A stretch of DNA of 64,000 bases. Origin: Algoriphagus oliviformis (GTDB lineage Bacteria > Bacteroidota > Bacteroidia > Cytophagales > Cyclobacteriaceae). The notes below the pieces were generated by a model. That model was not told where the DNA came from. It did no database searches and saw only the letters and a program-made list of their open reading frames with translations. The stretch is taken from assembly GCF_017254915.1 (NCBI RefSeq), contig NZ_JAFKCT010000001.1, forward strand, positions 1-64,000. Direction: 5' to 3'. This document shows, piece after piece, positions 42,997 to 52,472 of the stretch. The translations under genes and the position numbers were made by a program. Position 1 is the first letter of the stretch. Each line of letters begins with the position of its first letter.

Positions 42997-45747
42997 ATGA
43001 AAAAAGTCCTCCTTAGCCTCTGCCTTTGTTTGGGCTTAGTCCTGCAGCTTTTTGCGCAAACCGGGCGGCTCACCGGTACGGTCAAAGACGCAGAAACCGG
43101 CGAGCCCCTCCCTTTTTGCAGCGTTTTCCTCAACAATACCACCATCTCCACCACCACGGATATGGAGGGAAACTATACCCTCGAAGGACTGGAACCAGGG
43201 GCCTTGGAAATCGGCTTTTCCTTCACCGGCTACATCGCAGAAACCAAAAAGACCACGCTAAACCCCGGAGGAACGATGACGCTCCACCTTGCGCTGAAGC
43301 CCTTTGCCCAAGAGCTCAGCGACGTGGAGATCAAGGCTTCCCGGGACAAAAACTGGGAGCGCGACCTGCGCAAGTTTCAAAACCTCTTCCTAGGCATAGA
43401 CGAAGCCGCCGCCCAAACCCAGATCATGAACCCGTGGGTGATAGACTTTCCCGCGGCGGAGGAGAAGGGCGCTTTTACCGCCAAAGCCGATCAGCCCATA
43501 GAGATCGAAAACCGCTACCTGGGCTACAAGATCACGTTTAACCTCAGGGACTTTTTCGACTCCCCCACCAGCTATCGCATCGCGGGAGCGGCGAGGTTTG
43601 AGGAGATGGAGGCGGGCACGGACGCCCAAAAGTCCGCTTGGGAGAAAAACCGAGCGGATGTGTACCGCAAGTCGCCCATGAACATGTTTCGTGCGATGCT
43701 ACAGGGCACGCAGGAGCGGGAGGGCTTTTACCTCTATGGGGACAAGGCGGGAGGCTCAGCCAGCATGAACATGCGCTCGGACATCTTTGCCAACGAGCTG
43801 GGCAAGTCGGTCGTGCCCTACAAGGCCGATCCGCTCATTTCCCCCGCCAATACCGCGGGAGAGTCCATCATCAATCTCAAGGGCCGCATCGAAATCCACT
43901 ACCAAAAGGGCTACTCCCAAGCCAATACCTACAAAGACGCCCCCTACCCCATCTCTTGGCTGGAAGTAAGCGGGGGAAAAGTGCGCGTTCGTGAAAACGG
44001 GACGGTGATGAATCCCCAGGATCTGGTCTTCTCCGGCGACATGGACCGCAAGCGGATCTCCAATCTCTTGCCTTTGGACTATGACGCCCAAAAGGCCATC
44101 ATGCTCCAGGATCTCGCCAAGACCGCCAAAAACTACCAGGAGAAAGTCTACCTCCACACCGACAAGCCTTACTACTACGCCGGCGACCAGGTTTTTTTCA
44201 AGGGATATTTCGCCTATGGCAATCCCTACCTGAGGGACGAGCTCAGCCGTGTACTGCATTTGGAAATCATCAGCCAAGAAAGGGATTTGGTGATTGAAAA
44301 GAAATTCCCGATTCGGGATGGAATAGTAGTAGGTGATTTTTATTTGCCCGACTCCATGGCGGGTGAAAAGTACTTCCTCCGTGCCTACACCAACTGGATG
44401 CGCAACTACGGCCCCAACCAATATTTCCTCCAAGCACTGACCATCCTCGATCCGTACAAACGTATCGCTCCCGAAGAAGCCGAAACCAACTGGCCAGGCA
44501 CCAGTCCGGTGCTTCGCGCCGACAAGACTAGCTTTGGCCTTAGGGAAAAGGTGACCTTGACGATAAAAGCCAGCGACAAAGATGGACGTGCCGTCCCGGC
44601 TACCCTTTCCGTAGGGGCTTGGGATGCTCGGCAGCTCGTACCGATGAAACGAACAGTGAAAATGGAGGACGCCCTCGATCTGCAGCGCGTACCGGAGGAG
44701 CTGGGTTTGGAGCGTTTCTCCTACGGCATAGAGCACAGCCTGAGCCTGATGGGCAAGGTGACCGATGAAAAAGGCAAGGGAGCCGCCGTCGCAGTGACAG
44801 CCTTTGTCAATGACTTTCAGGGAATGATCGATTTGGAATCGGGAAGTGACGGGGCTTTTGTCCTGGAGGACATGGAATTTTATGGACCTATGCAGCTGGC
44901 TTTTTCTGCTTTGGACAAAAAAGGAAAACCGCTCAACGTGACGATAGAGCAAGCCCTGAAGGCCCCGATCTCCCTGCCCGCCGATGCTTTTTTCCCAAAA
45001 GTAACCATCCTCGCCACGCCGGTCAGGACGCCGGCATCCGAGCCCGAGCTACCCGCTGATCGCCCCGCAAACACCCGTCCCCAAGAAAAGCCAGCCATCT
45101 ACGGCGCACCGGACTTTGTGGTGAAGGGCGAAGACCTCGCCAAGACCGGGGTGAACTCGGACTTGGTCAACAGCCTCTCGGGCCACGTGCCCAGCATGCG
45201 CGTGACCCAGGTCGGCGCCACGGGGCAGCAACAGATCCGCATCCGTGCGGGGGCAGTGTCGGGAGGCTCTTCCATGGAGCCAATCGTGATGCTCAACGGC
45301 GCGATCATGGGTGCTACTGGCGGATCCAATGCGGCAAACAACCTGCGCGGCATCAACCCCTACGACATCGACCGCGTGGAGATCGTGACCCGAATGGCGC
45401 CCATGCTCGGAGACCAGGGCCGGAATGGAATCATCGCCGTCTATCTCAAGGATGAGCTGCAGGCGGAGGACATGTCCGGCATGCCGGGGGTGACGGAGTT
45501 TGTCGTGCAGGGCTATCAGCCTCAGGGCAACTTTGTAGTCTTGGACTACGGGCAGCTCACCGACAAGATCGAAAAAGACGACCGCCAAACGCTCTACTGG
45601 AATCCGTTCTTGGTGACGGATGAGAAGGGGGAGGCTACACTTACCTTCTACTCCAACGACTCCGGGGGCCCCGTGGTCGTCGAAGTGAAGGGCTTGGGTG
45701 TGAATGGAGAAATCATCAGCGGGACGCTTATCCTCAACCGGGACTAG
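42997..45747 (+). CDS. Large exported protein with CarboxypepD-reg-like, MG2-like and TonB-plug-like domains (916 aa)
   Basis: Signal peptide (MKKVLLSLCLCLGLVLQLFAQ). Residues ~25-110 form a carboxypeptidase-regulatory-like domain (GRLTGTVKDAETGEPLPFCS, TDMEGNYTLEGLEPG). The middle contains an alpha-2-macroglobulin MG2-like segment (KVYLHTDKPYYYAGDQVFFKG). Residues ~690-830 resemble a TonB-receptor plug (DLVNSLSGHVPSMRV, NPYDIDRVEIVTRMA), but no beta-barrel follows and the protein ends with a short beta domain (GEATLTFYSNDSGGPVVVEVKG). This is a known but functionally unassigned Bacteroidota layout, probably outer-membrane associated. ATG 42997 is chosen for its signal peptide. Confidence 0.75.
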   Translation: MKKVLLSLCLCLGLVLQLFAQTGRLTGTVKDAETGEPLPFCSVFLNNTTISTTTDMEGNYTLEGLEPGALEIGFSFTGYIAETKKTTLNPGGTMTLHLALKPFAQELSDVEIKASRDKNWERDLRKFQNLFLGIDEAAAQTQIMNPWVIDFPAAEEKGAFTAKADQPIEIENRYLGYKITFNLRDFFDSPTSYRIAGAARFEEMEAGTDAQKSAWEKNRADVYRKSPMNMFRAMLQGTQEREGFYLYGDKAGGSASMNMRSDIFANELGKSVVPYKADPLISPANTAGESIINLKGRIEIHYQKGYSQANTYKDAPYPISWLEVSGGKVRVRENGTVMNPQDLVFSGDMDRKRISNLLPLDYDAQKAIMLQDLAKTAKNYQEKVYLHTDKPYYYAGDQVFFKGYFAYGNPYLRDELSRVLHLEIISQERDLVIEKKFPIRDGIVVGDFYLPDSMAGEKYFLRAYTNWMRNYGPNQYFLQALTILDPYKRIAPEEAETNWPGTSPVLRADKTSFGLREKVTLTIKASDKDGRAVPATLSVGAWDARQLVPMKRTVKMEDALDLQRVPEELGLERFSYGIEHSLSLMGKVTDEKGKGAAVAVTAFVNDFQGMIDLESGSDGAFVLEDMEFYGPMQLAFSALDKKGKPLNVTIEQALKAPISLPADAFFPKVTILATPVRTPASEPELPADRPANTRPQEKPAIYGAPDFVVKGEDLAKTGVNSDLVNSLSGHVPSMRVTQVGATGQQQIRIRAGAVSGGSSMEPIVMLNGAIMGATGGSNAANNLRGINPYDIDRVEIVTRMAPMLGDQGRNGIIAVYLKDELQAEDMSGMPGVTEFVVQGYQPQGNFVVLDYGQLTDKIEKDDRQTLYWNPFLVTDEKGEATLTFYSNDSGGPVVVEVKGLGVNGEIISGTLILNRD

Positions 45748-45768
45748 CCCGGAGTGGCCGAATTCCCT

Positions 45769-45776
45769 TACTTTTG
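45769..45776 (+). promoter_or_regulatory. Candidate -7 box 3 nt before the 45780 gene
   Basis: TACTTTTG is an exact TAnnTTTG match; GAC then separates it from the ATG at 45780. The element begins 22 nt after the preceding stop codon. Confidence 0.5.
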
Positions 45777-45779
45777 GAC

Positions 45780-46427
45780 ATGAATAAAATTCTCTTTGCC
45801 CTGCTGCTGCTCGCCATGCCCCTCGGGGCTTTTGCGCAGCTCAGTGTGGGGATCAGGGGAGGATACGCCACCTCCTCCTACAGCTACCAAGGCACCTCCT
45901 CTACCCGCAGCACTTCGGTGGACGGGATCGGAGCGCCTACTTTTGCTTTTGTGGTGGAGTATTTCAGCTCGAAAAATGCGGGGGTCGAGCTCAATCTCCA
46001 GCAGCTGACGCTTGGATTCCGGCAGTTCAATGCCGACGAAAAGCTGAACCACACGGAGCTGACTTACTTGAAAGCGCCCTTCTTGGCAAGTTTTTTCGCA
46101 GGAAGATCGGGAAGGTTTCAGATCAAGTTTGGGCCCCATCTGGGCTATCTGCTCAAGGCCGAGGACATCAGCCGGGAATATTCCGGGGCTACGCCCCCTG
46201 AGCTGCCCACGTATGGCGGCGCCGGCGACTCCCCAAACAAGCTGATGTACGGCTTGACCGCCGGAGCGGGGATTTCGAAGCTGTTTGGGAAAAGCACGAT
46301 CTCCGGCGAGGTCCGGTTTGCATACGACTTCACCAACCCCGAGGGCCAAGACAGAATCTACGACATGAACTCCACCAATCTGGAATTTACTCTGGCCTAT
46401 CTTTTCCGAATAAAAGAATGGAAGTAG
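45780..46427 (+). CDS. Outer-membrane porin-like beta-barrel (215 aa)
   Basis: Signal peptide (MNKILFALLLLAMPLGAFAQ) followed by QLSVGIRGGYATSSYSYQG, alternating strands and a final aromatic strand (LEFTLAYLFRIKEWK), typical of the OmpA-like 'porin family/PorT-like' barrels abundant in Bacteroidota. Length suits an 8-stranded barrel. ATG 45780 is used; an in-frame TTG lies 6 bp earlier. No partner gene. Confidence 0.8.
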   Translation: MNKILFALLLLAMPLGAFAQLSVGIRGGYATSSYSYQGTSSTRSTSVDGIGAPTFAFVVEYFSSKNAGVELNLQQLTLGFRQFNADEKLNHTELTYLKAPFLASFFAGRSGRFQIKFGPHLGYLLKAEDISREYSGATPPELPTYGGAGDSPNKLMYGLTAGAGISKLFGKSTISGEVRFAYDFTNPEGQDRIYDMNSTNLEFTLAYLFRIKEWK

Positions 46428-46448
46428 AAAAGTAGCGTGCTCTGGGCG

Positions 46449-46478
46449 TTGCAAGCTTCGGGGGACTACTTAACTTTG
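46449..46478 (+). promoter_or_regulatory. Candidate promoter of aroQ
   Basis: TTG (46449-46451), a 19-bp spacer, then TAACTTTG (46471-46478) fit the Bacteroidota -33/-7 consensus well. The TTG start codon of aroQ lies 25 nt downstream. Confidence 0.6.
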
Positions 46479-46503
46479 GCCAAAGCTTTAAACCTATTCT
46501 GTC

Positions 46504-46932
46504 TTGCAAATCCAAATTATCAACGGCCCAAACCTGAACCTACTGGGAAAACGCGAACCCGAAATCTACGGGAGCGAGTCTTTCGAAGACTATTTCGAAC
46601 AACTGAAAAAGCGCTTTCCCCAGGTAGAACTCCACTACTTCCAAAGCAACGTGGAAGGAGAACTGATCAACAAAATCCACGAAGTGGGCTTTTCCTTTGA
46701 TGCGATTTTGCTCAACGCGGGCGGCTACACCCACACCTCCGTGGCGATCTCCGATGCCATCGCGGGCGTGACGACTCCGACGCTGGAGGTCCACATCTCC
46801 AATATCTACAAGCGCGAAGAGTTTCGCCACAAGAGCATCATCTCCAAGTCCTGCGTCGGCATGATCTCCGGCCTGGGCCTGAAGGGCTACGAACTCGGCA
46901 TTACCTACTTTCTCAACACGCCAGCACTATGA
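46504..46932 (+). CDS. aroQ: 3-dehydroquinate dehydratase, type II (142 aa)
   Basis: Full-length type II dehydroquinase: INGPNLNLLGKREPEIYG (N-terminal signature with the active-site Tyr loop), FQSNVEGELINKIHE, LNAGGYTHTSVAISDA (GAYTHYS-like motif), VEVHISN-type segment VHISNIYKREEFRHKS with catalytic His. It performs step 3 of the shikimate pathway. The start is TTG at 46504. The final ATGA overlaps the aminotransferase gene by 4 bp; aroC of the same pathway is encoded 3 kb away on the other strand. Confidence 0.93.
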   Translation: MQIQIINGPNLNLLGKREPEIYGSESFEDYFEQLKKRFPQVELHYFQSNVEGELINKIHEVGFSFDAILLNAGGYTHTSVAISDAIAGVTTPTLEVHISNIYKREEFRHKSIISKSCVGMISGLGLKGYELGITYFLNTPAL

Positions 46933-47984
46933 TCACTTTCGCTCCGGGCCCGTCCAAAGTCTATGACGCGCTGCCCCAATACATGCAGGATGCTTACCAA
47001 CAGGGAATCCTCAGCGCCAACCACCGCAGCTCGGTCTTCATGAACCTCTATCAGGAGACCGAAAAGCTGATGCGCGAAAAACTCCACATGCCCGAGGACT
47101 ACAAGCTGCTCTTTACCTCCTCGGCGACCGAAAACTGGGAGATCATCACCCAGTCCATCGTGGAGAAGGCGAGTTTTCATATCTATTCCGGTTCCTTCGG
47201 AAAAAAGTGGCTGGAATACGCCAAACACATCGTGCCTGCGACCGGAGCATTGAAGCTGGAAGCCAACCAAGCCCTCGATGTGGCGGGATTGGAGATCGGC
47301 GAAGATTTTGACCTGATCGCCATTACCCAAAACGAAACGGCTAACGCCACGCAAGTGCCGATGGGCGTGATCGCCGAAATCGGCGAGAAATACCCTGAAA
47401 AAATGATCGCTGTCGACACCACCTCCTCGATGGGAGGCATTGAGCTCGACTTTTCCCTAGCGGACATATGGTACGCTTCGGTGCAAAAATGCTTTGGCCT
47501 CCCGGCAGGCTTGGGGATCTTGGTGGTGTCTCCGCAAGCCATAGCCAAGGCCGAGCAAAAAGGAGAACGAGGGCGCTACAACAGCCTCAACTTCATGCTC
47601 GAAAACGCGGCGGGCTACCAGACCCACTACACGCCAAACGTTTTCGGGATCTATCTGCTGAATCGCGTGCTGCGTGATCTGGAGGAAATCCAGCATGTGG
47701 ACGAGCGCCTCAGAGCGCGAATGCTCAAGCTGGAGACGGCCGTGGCACAGTCTGACAAGTTTCGCTTGCTGGTGGACAATGAGCTGACCCGAAGCACGAC
47801 GGTACTGGCGGTAGCTGGCTCTGAGGAGCTGATCGCAGCGGTGAAAAAGGCAGCAGAAAAGGAAGGCATGCAGCTGGGAAGCGGCTACGGCCCGCTAAAG
47901 CCTACCAGCTTCCGCATCGCCAATTTCCCGGCGATCACCGATGCCGAGTTTGACCGGCTGATCGGTTTTCTGAAAAGCTATTAA
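46929..47984 (+). CDS. Class V aminotransferase, phosphoserine aminotransferase-like (351 aa)
   Basis: PLP aminotransferase of the SerC type: FAPGPSKVYDALPQYMQDA (FNPGP-like start), SSATENWEIITQS cofactor-phosphate region, DTTSSMGGIELD (PLP-ring Asp) and VQKCFGLPAGLGILV with the Schiff-base Lys at about 190. The C-terminal part is GYGPLKPTSFRIANFP. It may convert 3-phosphohydroxypyruvate to phosphoserine; a related alanine-glyoxylate-type transaminase role cannot be excluded. Translationally coupled to aroQ by ATGA. Confidence 0.82.
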   Translation: MITFAPGPSKVYDALPQYMQDAYQQGILSANHRSSVFMNLYQETEKLMREKLHMPEDYKLLFTSSATENWEIITQSIVEKASFHIYSGSFGKKWLEYAKHIVPATGALKLEANQALDVAGLEIGEDFDLIAITQNETANATQVPMGVIAEIGEKYPEKMIAVDTTSSMGGIELDFSLADIWYASVQKCFGLPAGLGILVVSPQAIAKAEQKGERGRYNSLNFMLENAAGYQTHYTPNVFGIYLLNRVLRDLEEIQHVDERLRARMLKLETAVAQSDKFRLLVDNELTRSTTVLAVAGSEELIAAVKKAAEKEGMQLGSGYGPLKPTSFRIANFPAITDAEFDRLIGFLKSY

Positions 47985-47987
47985 AAA

Positions 47988-48025
47988 CGAAGCCCGGACT
48001 TTTTGATCCGGGCTTCGGTGTTTTT
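47988..48025 (+). terminator. Terminator of the aroQ unit
   Basis: CGAAGCCCGGA pairs perfectly with TCCGGGCTTCG (47988-48017) around CTTTTTGA, then a T-run that continues into the target-site repeat of the MITE-like element. Confidence 0.85.
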
Positions 48026-48030
48026 AGGAT

Positions 48031-48199
48031 ATGACTATCCGCTTTTATGCCAGTAGGAAGCCGCGACATTCCGAAAGAACGCTAAAATTGGGGCTTTGCC
48101 CTACTTCGGTCTTCGGTCATCGGTCTTCCGACCTGCCTGGGCAGACAGGCTCGAGTGAAGAAGCAAATTCGCTTACTGGTAAGATTGCGGATAATCATG
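48031..48199. mobile_element. MITE-like element, copy B (169 bp) with 9-bp target duplication
   Basis: Bounded by ATGACTATCCGC and GCGGATAATCAT(G), imperfect terminal inverted repeats of about 27 bp. Directly outside lie two copies of TTTTAGGAT (48022-48030 and 48200-48208), a 9-bp target-site duplication. The right copy contains the stop codon of the dicarboxylate symporter gene. The interior matches copy A (17426-17575) but carries an extra ~20-bp palindrome (CCTGCCTGGGCAGACAGG). No ORF of its own, so it depends on a transposase elsewhere. Confidence 0.8.
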
Positions 48200-48201
48200 T
48201 T

Positions 48202-49554
48202 TTAGGATTCTTCCTGCACGCTTTCGTTGGCGGTGAAGGGATTGCTTTTTCGGATGAGTCCCTCGGGCAGCTCGCCCTCTGTGCTGGCGACGACCGTCGT
48301 CACCACCACGTCACCGGTGACGTTCACCACCGTACGGAACATGTCCAAGATCCTGTCCGGGGCGATGATCAGCGCAATGCCCGCCGCGGGGACTTGGATG
48401 GCTTCCAATACGATGATCAGCATGATCAGTCCCGCTCCCGGCACCCCCGCCGAGCCGATGGAGGCCAGCGTAGCAGTCAAGACGATCATCAGCTGCTGGG
48501 TGATGCTCAGATCCATGCCCAAAGCCTGGGCGATGAACACGGCCGCTACACCCTGATAGAGGCTGGTACCGTCCATGTTGACCGTCGCGCCGAGCGGGAG
48601 GACAAAGCTGGAGATGTTTTCAGATACGCCGATCTCTTCCTCTACCTGCTTCATGGTCACCGGCAGGGTGGCAGAGCTGGAGGAAGTGGTAAAGGCCAGA
48701 AGCTGGGCTGGGCGAATGGCTTTGAAAAACTCTTTGTAAGGCACCTTGGTGAAAAGCCTCAGGATACCCGGATAAACCAACAGTACCATCATCGCCAGTC
48801 CGCCGAGTACGACCAAGCTATACTTGAGCAGGGCCAAGAGGAGCTGCACCGCAGAGTCCGGGTTGTTGCCGGCGATCTCCACGATCAGCGAAGCCATCAG
48901 CGCAAACACGCCGTAGGGAGCCACCATCATGATGTAGTTGACGATCTGGATGATGACATCATTGAACCCGTCAAAAAAGGCGATGATGGGATCTGCCTTC
49001 GATTTCGGGATTTGCAAAAGCGCCACGCCTACCAGCAAAGCGAAAAAGACGACCTGAAGCATGGCTCCGTTGGAGGTGGTGGCGGCAAAGATGTTTTCCG
49101 GCACAATGTCCACGAGGGGTTGTAGTGGGCTTTGCTGTTGGATTTCCGTAGCCTGGCCCACTTTGCTTCCCGCGTCGCCCTGGTAGAGCTGCATCAGGTT
49201 TTCGCGGGTGTCTGCCGGAAGGCTTTTTCCAGGAGTGAAGACGTTGACCAGTCCCAGCCCAACCGTGATTGCGATGACTGTAGTACAAAGGTAAATCGCT
49301 ATGGTTTTGCCACCGATCCTACTGAGCTTGGAGACATCTCCCAGGTTGGATACCCCCACGATGAGCGACGCCAATACCAGCGGTACGGCGATCATCTTCA
49401 GTCCATTGATAAAGATGGTGCCGATAGGCTTGATATAGTCTAGGGTAAATGAATTGGGGAGGCCCGTTTTGATCACCACCAGGCCGAAGACAAGTCCGAG
49501 GACTAGACCGATGATGATCTGGGTATGTAAGGGTATCTTTTTCTTCTTTTTCAA
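48202..49554 (-). CDS. Dicarboxylate/amino acid:cation symporter (DAACS family, 450 aa)
   Basis: The DAACS (GltP/DctA) signature is clear: serine-rich re-entrant loop AFTTSSSSATLPVTMKQ and NMDGTSLYQGVAAVFIAQ near 300, with about eight helices and a second re-entrant loop GSAGVPGAGLIMLI. It imports glutamate, aspartate or C4-dicarboxylates with Na+ or H+. The start is uncertain: no ATG; TTG 49554 (LKKKKKIPLHTQIIIGL) gives the usual basic N-terminus, and a TTG at 49581 would overlap aroC by 14 bp. It ends at a MITE target duplication that includes its stop codon. Confidence 0.9.
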   Translation of the reverse strand: MKKKKKIPLHTQIIIGLVLGLVFGLVVIKTGLPNSFTLDYIKPIGTIFINGLKMIAVPLVLASLIVGVSNLGDVSKLSRIGGKTIAIYLCTTVIAITVGLGLVNVFTPGKSLPADTRENLMQLYQGDAGSKVGQATEIQQQSPLQPLVDIVPENIFAATTSNGAMLQVVFFALLVGVALLQIPKSKADPIIAFFDGFNDVIIQIVNYIMMVAPYGVFALMASLIVEIAGNNPDSAVQLLLALLKYSLVVLGGLAMMVLLVYPGILRLFTKVPYKEFFKAIRPAQLLAFTTSSSSATLPVTMKQVEEEIGVSENISSFVLPLGATVNMDGTSLYQGVAAVFIAQALGMDLSITQQLMIVLTATLASIGSAGVPGAGLIMLIIVLEAIQVPAAGIALIIAPDRILDMFRTVVNVTGDVVVTTVVASTEGELPEGLIRKSNPFTANESVQEES

Positions 49555-49567
49555 GGGATGGGTGAGT

Positions 49568-50653
49568 TTATATTTCCGCAAGTTTATTGGTTTTGGCGAT
49601 CAGCAGAAAGTCGGAAATTACCAACGCCGCCATCGCCTCCACAATCGGTACCGCACGGGGTACCACGCAGGGGTCGTGCCGCCCTTTTCCACTCACGGTC
49701 ACGGTCTCGCCAGCTTCGTTGAGGGACTCTTGGTCTTGCATGATCGTGGCCACGGGCTTGAAAGCCACGCGGAAATAAATGTCTTCCCCGTTACTGATGC
49801 CGCCTTGGATGCCGCCGGAGTGGTTGGTCACGGTATGGATTTCTTCTCCTTCTTTGACAAAGGCGTCGTTGTGCTCGGAGCCCCGCATCTTGACCCCCTC
49901 GAAGCCGCTGCCGTATTCGAAGCCCTTCACGGCATTGATGCTCAGCATGGCCTTGCCCAGCTCGGCATGGAGCCTGTCAAAGACCGGCTCCCCGAGTCCC
50001 GGAGGGGTATTTCTGATCACGCAGGTGACCACGCCTCCGATGGTGTCACGATCGAGCCTTACCTGGTCGATCAGCGCGATCATCCGGTCGGCTATCTCCG
50101 GATCGGGGCATCGGACGATGTTTTCCTCGGCCAGATCCAGATTGAGTTCAGTATAGTCTTTTTCCAGACCCAACTCACCGACTTGGGAGACAAAGGCTTG
50201 GATCTGGATGTTTTTGGTCTGGAGAAACTGCTTGGCGATCGCACCGGCAGCTACCCTGGCGGCCGTCTCCCTAGCGCTGGATCGTCCACCACCCCGGTAG
50301 TCTCGGATGCCGTACTTTTCGAAGTAGGTGTAGTCGGCATGGGAGGGGCGGAATTTGTCCGCGATGTGGGAGTAGTCCTTGCTCTTCTGGTCGGAGTTTT
50401 GGATCACGATGCCGATGGGCGTCCCGGTAGTCTTGCCCTCAAATACCCCGGAGAGGATCTGGATTTCGTCCTCTTCCTTGCGCTGGGTAGTGATCTTGGA
50501 TTGGCCGGGCTTCCTTCGCTGCATTTCGAGCCGGATTTTCTCCTCGTCCAGTTCCAGACCCGCTGGACACCCTTCCACAATAGCTCCCAGGGCTTTTCCA
50601 TGTGACTCACCGAACGTGGTGATCTTGAAAAGCTTGCCAAATGAATTTCCCAT
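49568..50653 (-). CDS. aroC: Chorismate synthase (361 aa)
   Basis: Very conserved: [54 protein letters not shown] and the C-terminal [17 protein letters not shown]. It converts EPSP to chorismate with reduced FMN, the last step of the shikimate pathway. Its ATG overlaps the batD stop (TAATG), which points to co-transcription with the unrelated batD and dicarboxylate symporter genes. Family length is normal. Confidence 0.97.
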   Translation of the reverse strand: MGNSFGKLFKITTFGESHGKALGAIVEGCPAGLELDEEKIRLEMQRRKPGQSKITTQRKEEDEIQILSGVFEGKTTGTPIGIVIQNSDQKSKDYSHIADKFRPSHADYTYFEKYGIRDYRGGGRSSARETAARVAAGAIAKQFLQTKNIQIQAFVSQVGELGLEKDYTELNLDLAEENIVRCPDPEIADRMIALIDQVRLDRDTIGGVVTCVIRNTPPGLGEPVFDRLHAELGKAMLSINAVKGFEYGSGFEGVKMRGSEHNDAFVKEGEEIHTVTNHSGGIQGGISNGEDIYFRVAFKPVATIMQDQESLNEAGETVTVSGKGRHDPCVVPRAVPIVEAMAALVISDFLLIAKTNKLAEI

Positions 50654-52098
50654 TATTTTTTCTTGATTATCAAGACCGCCAGCAGGGCGACTGCTCCCAG
50701 GAGGAGCACGTTGATTGCGGTCGTAAAATAGTATTTATATTGCTCGTTTAAAAACTGGTTGCTCTCCGAGCCGATTCGGTCGTAGATGCCTCCCAGTCTT
50801 TGGCCGGAAATGGCCTGATTCACTTTGCTCTCCCCCGAAACGATGATTTTTGCCTCCGGCCGAAGGGTGTCGTAGACTGCCCGCACGGGATCAAAGTAGA
50901 TCCACTGGAAGTGGTCGTCCAGGTCGTACTCTCCGGCTTCGTTGATGGTGATGTAGTAGTTGTATTCCTTGATGCCGGACACCCTTCCATAGCCTTGGTT
51001 GATCTGCTGGCGCACGTTCGGGTCAAAGGTGTTGAGGTTGGTGCCCGTGAGGCGCTTGGGCGGAGAGATGGAGTTGATGTTGCCCACGCCGCTGATCCCA
51101 AAATTGTACTCAAAGCCCTGGCCAGTCTCCACTTCCAGCTTGCTGATGTTTTCGCGCAGCTGGAATACCCCCACGCTCACCTCGTTTTTGAGCGGGTGTG
51201 CCGGAAGGGGCTTCACGGTGATCGTTTGGGGAGTGGAATAGAAGGTCTTGAAGTCCTCCTGGCGATTGGCTCCGAAGAAGGTCGGATTTTTCGCAATCCT
51301 GTATTTGATCATTTCCCAAGGCACCCGCGGCAGCTCGATGGTGCCTTCGGAAAAGGGGAAGAAGGAAGCCTCATAGACTTTGTACCGCATCCACCGCTTG
51401 TTGTTGATCACGACCAGCTCGGGCTGGATATTGGTGATGTTGAAGTTTTCCTCCCAGGCGTTGTTTGGCTTGAGCTTTTTGAGAATGGCGTCCAGCTGCC
51501 TGCCTGGCTCGTAGAAGTCGAAGGGCGCTTGGTTTTGCTCGGACATGTAGAAGGCCACGCTCAGATTGAAGCCCTCGCCGGCAAAAATCTCCTTTTTGTC
51601 CACCGATACGGAGAAAAAGGCATCGTCATCGAGCTCCACATACTCAGGCTCTTCCGCCGTGCGGCCAAAAAATTCCGCAAAAGGGTCGGTGGTGTTGCCG
51701 CCAAAGCCCTGATTGCTCGACGCGTCCCCCACGGTGATGGATTTGCCGGGGGAGCTGTAGGATTCACCGTTGATCAGCACCGAGAAGTTGCCCAAGGCAA
51801 ACTGTCCCTTGCGGCTGGGCTTGTAGTATTGGATGATGCTGTTGGAGCTGCTCATCTGTCCATTGATGATGTTCATGGACGAGGACTGGGAGATGCCCTG
51901 CTTCTGGAATCCGGGGATTTCCGGAAACTGGTCGTAGGATTTGATCTTGTCGTTGGACAGGGTCACCTTGATCGTAAACGTCTCATTCAGTCCTATTTCG
52001 TCCGGACCCAGGTCGATTTTGACATCTTGGGCATGGACAAAATTCACAAGAAGAAAGCTTAGGCATACGAAAGCGAGACGGAGCATCGTTTTGGTCAT
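50653..52098 (-). CDS. batD: BatD-family protein (481 aa)
   Basis: Signal peptide ([20 protein letters not shown]), Ig-like beta-rich repeats ([22 protein letters not shown], the 'BatD' opening; then [21 protein letters not shown]) and one C-terminal helix ([18 protein letters not shown]) with a short basic tail. BatD belongs to the 'aerotolerance' Bat set (BatA, B, C, D, E) linked to MoxR-type ATPases. The others are not in this window. A TACTTTCG box lies 5 nt before the start codon. Confidence 0.88.
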   Translation of the reverse strand: MTKTMLRLAFVCLSFLLVNFVHAQDVKIDLGPDEIGLNETFTIKVTLSNDKIKSYDQFPEIPGFQKQGISQSSSMNIINGQMSSSNSIIQYYKPSRKGQFALGNFSVLINGESYSSPGKSITVGDASSNQGFGGNTTDPFAEFFGRTAEEPEYVELDDDAFFSVSVDKKEIFAGEGFNLSVAFYMSEQNQAPFDFYEPGRQLDAILKKLKPNNAWEENFNITNIQPELVVINNKRWMRYKVYEASFFPFSEGTIELPRVPWEMIKYRIAKNPTFFGANRQEDFKTFYSTPQTITVKPLPAHPLKNEVSVGVFQLRENISKLEVETGQGFEYNFGISGVGNINSISPPKRLTGTNLNTFDPNVRQQINQGYGRVSGIKEYNYYITINEAGEYDLDDHFQWIYFDPVRAVYDTLRPEAKIIVSGESKVNQAISGQRLGGIYDRIGSESNQFLNEQYKYYFTTAINVLLLGAVALLAVLIIKKK

Positions 52099-52103
52099 GG
52101 ATG

Positions 52104-52111
52104 CGAAAGTA
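52104..52111 (-). promoter_or_regulatory. Candidate -7-like box 5 nt before batD
   Basis: On the minus strand TACTTTCG (one mismatch from TAnnTTTG) is followed by CATCC and the ATG at 52098. Confidence 0.35.
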
Positions 52112-52208
52112 GGGATTATTCTATACTTAGGGGTTTCAAAAATAACGCAACAACTTAAGAAAAGCCTTCGTTTCCTAGCTTAAAATCAGTTAATAACCCC
52201 AAATATTG

Positions 52209-52403
52209 ATGGCCATGCTCGAATACGTGAAGACCATTTTACAGAAAGTAAGCTTTAGCAAGCATTTGTTTGAACGGGAATTGAAAAAAGGGATTCGCTA
52301 TCTGCTGCCGGCAGAGCTCGAGGAGTTTAGGGACTGGTGTTACGATTCTTTTGGCTTCAGCCATCGCCCCATCCTCAACCGTTATTTTAGCCCTCTTTAC
52401 TGA
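52209..52403 (+). CDS. Small conserved-looking protein (64 aa)
   Basis: A basic, probably helical cytoplasmic protein (YVKTILQKVSFSKHLFEREL, KKGIRYLLPAELEEFRDWCY, DSFGFSHRPILNRYFSPLY). It looks like a real small Bacteroidota gene because of regular codon use, a compact fold-like sequence and its own terminator, but I do not recognise a family or function. Starts at ATG 52209 or 52215; the first is used. Confidence 0.6.
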   Translation: MAMLEYVKTILQKVSFSKHLFERELKKGIRYLLPAELEEFRDWCYDSFGFSHRPILNRYFSPLY

Positions 52404-52415
52404 TGGTAAAAAAAT

Positions 52416-52442
52416 AAAGCCCCGAATATTCTTCGGGGCTTT
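52416..52442 (+). terminator. Bidirectional terminator after the 64-aa gene
   Basis: AAAGCCCCGAA pairs with TTCGGGGCTTT around TATTC. It separates the small gene from the convergent ammonium transporter gene. Confidence 0.85.
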
Positions 52443-52472
52443 GCGTTGGTGGTTGATTGTTGGTAGTGGCAG

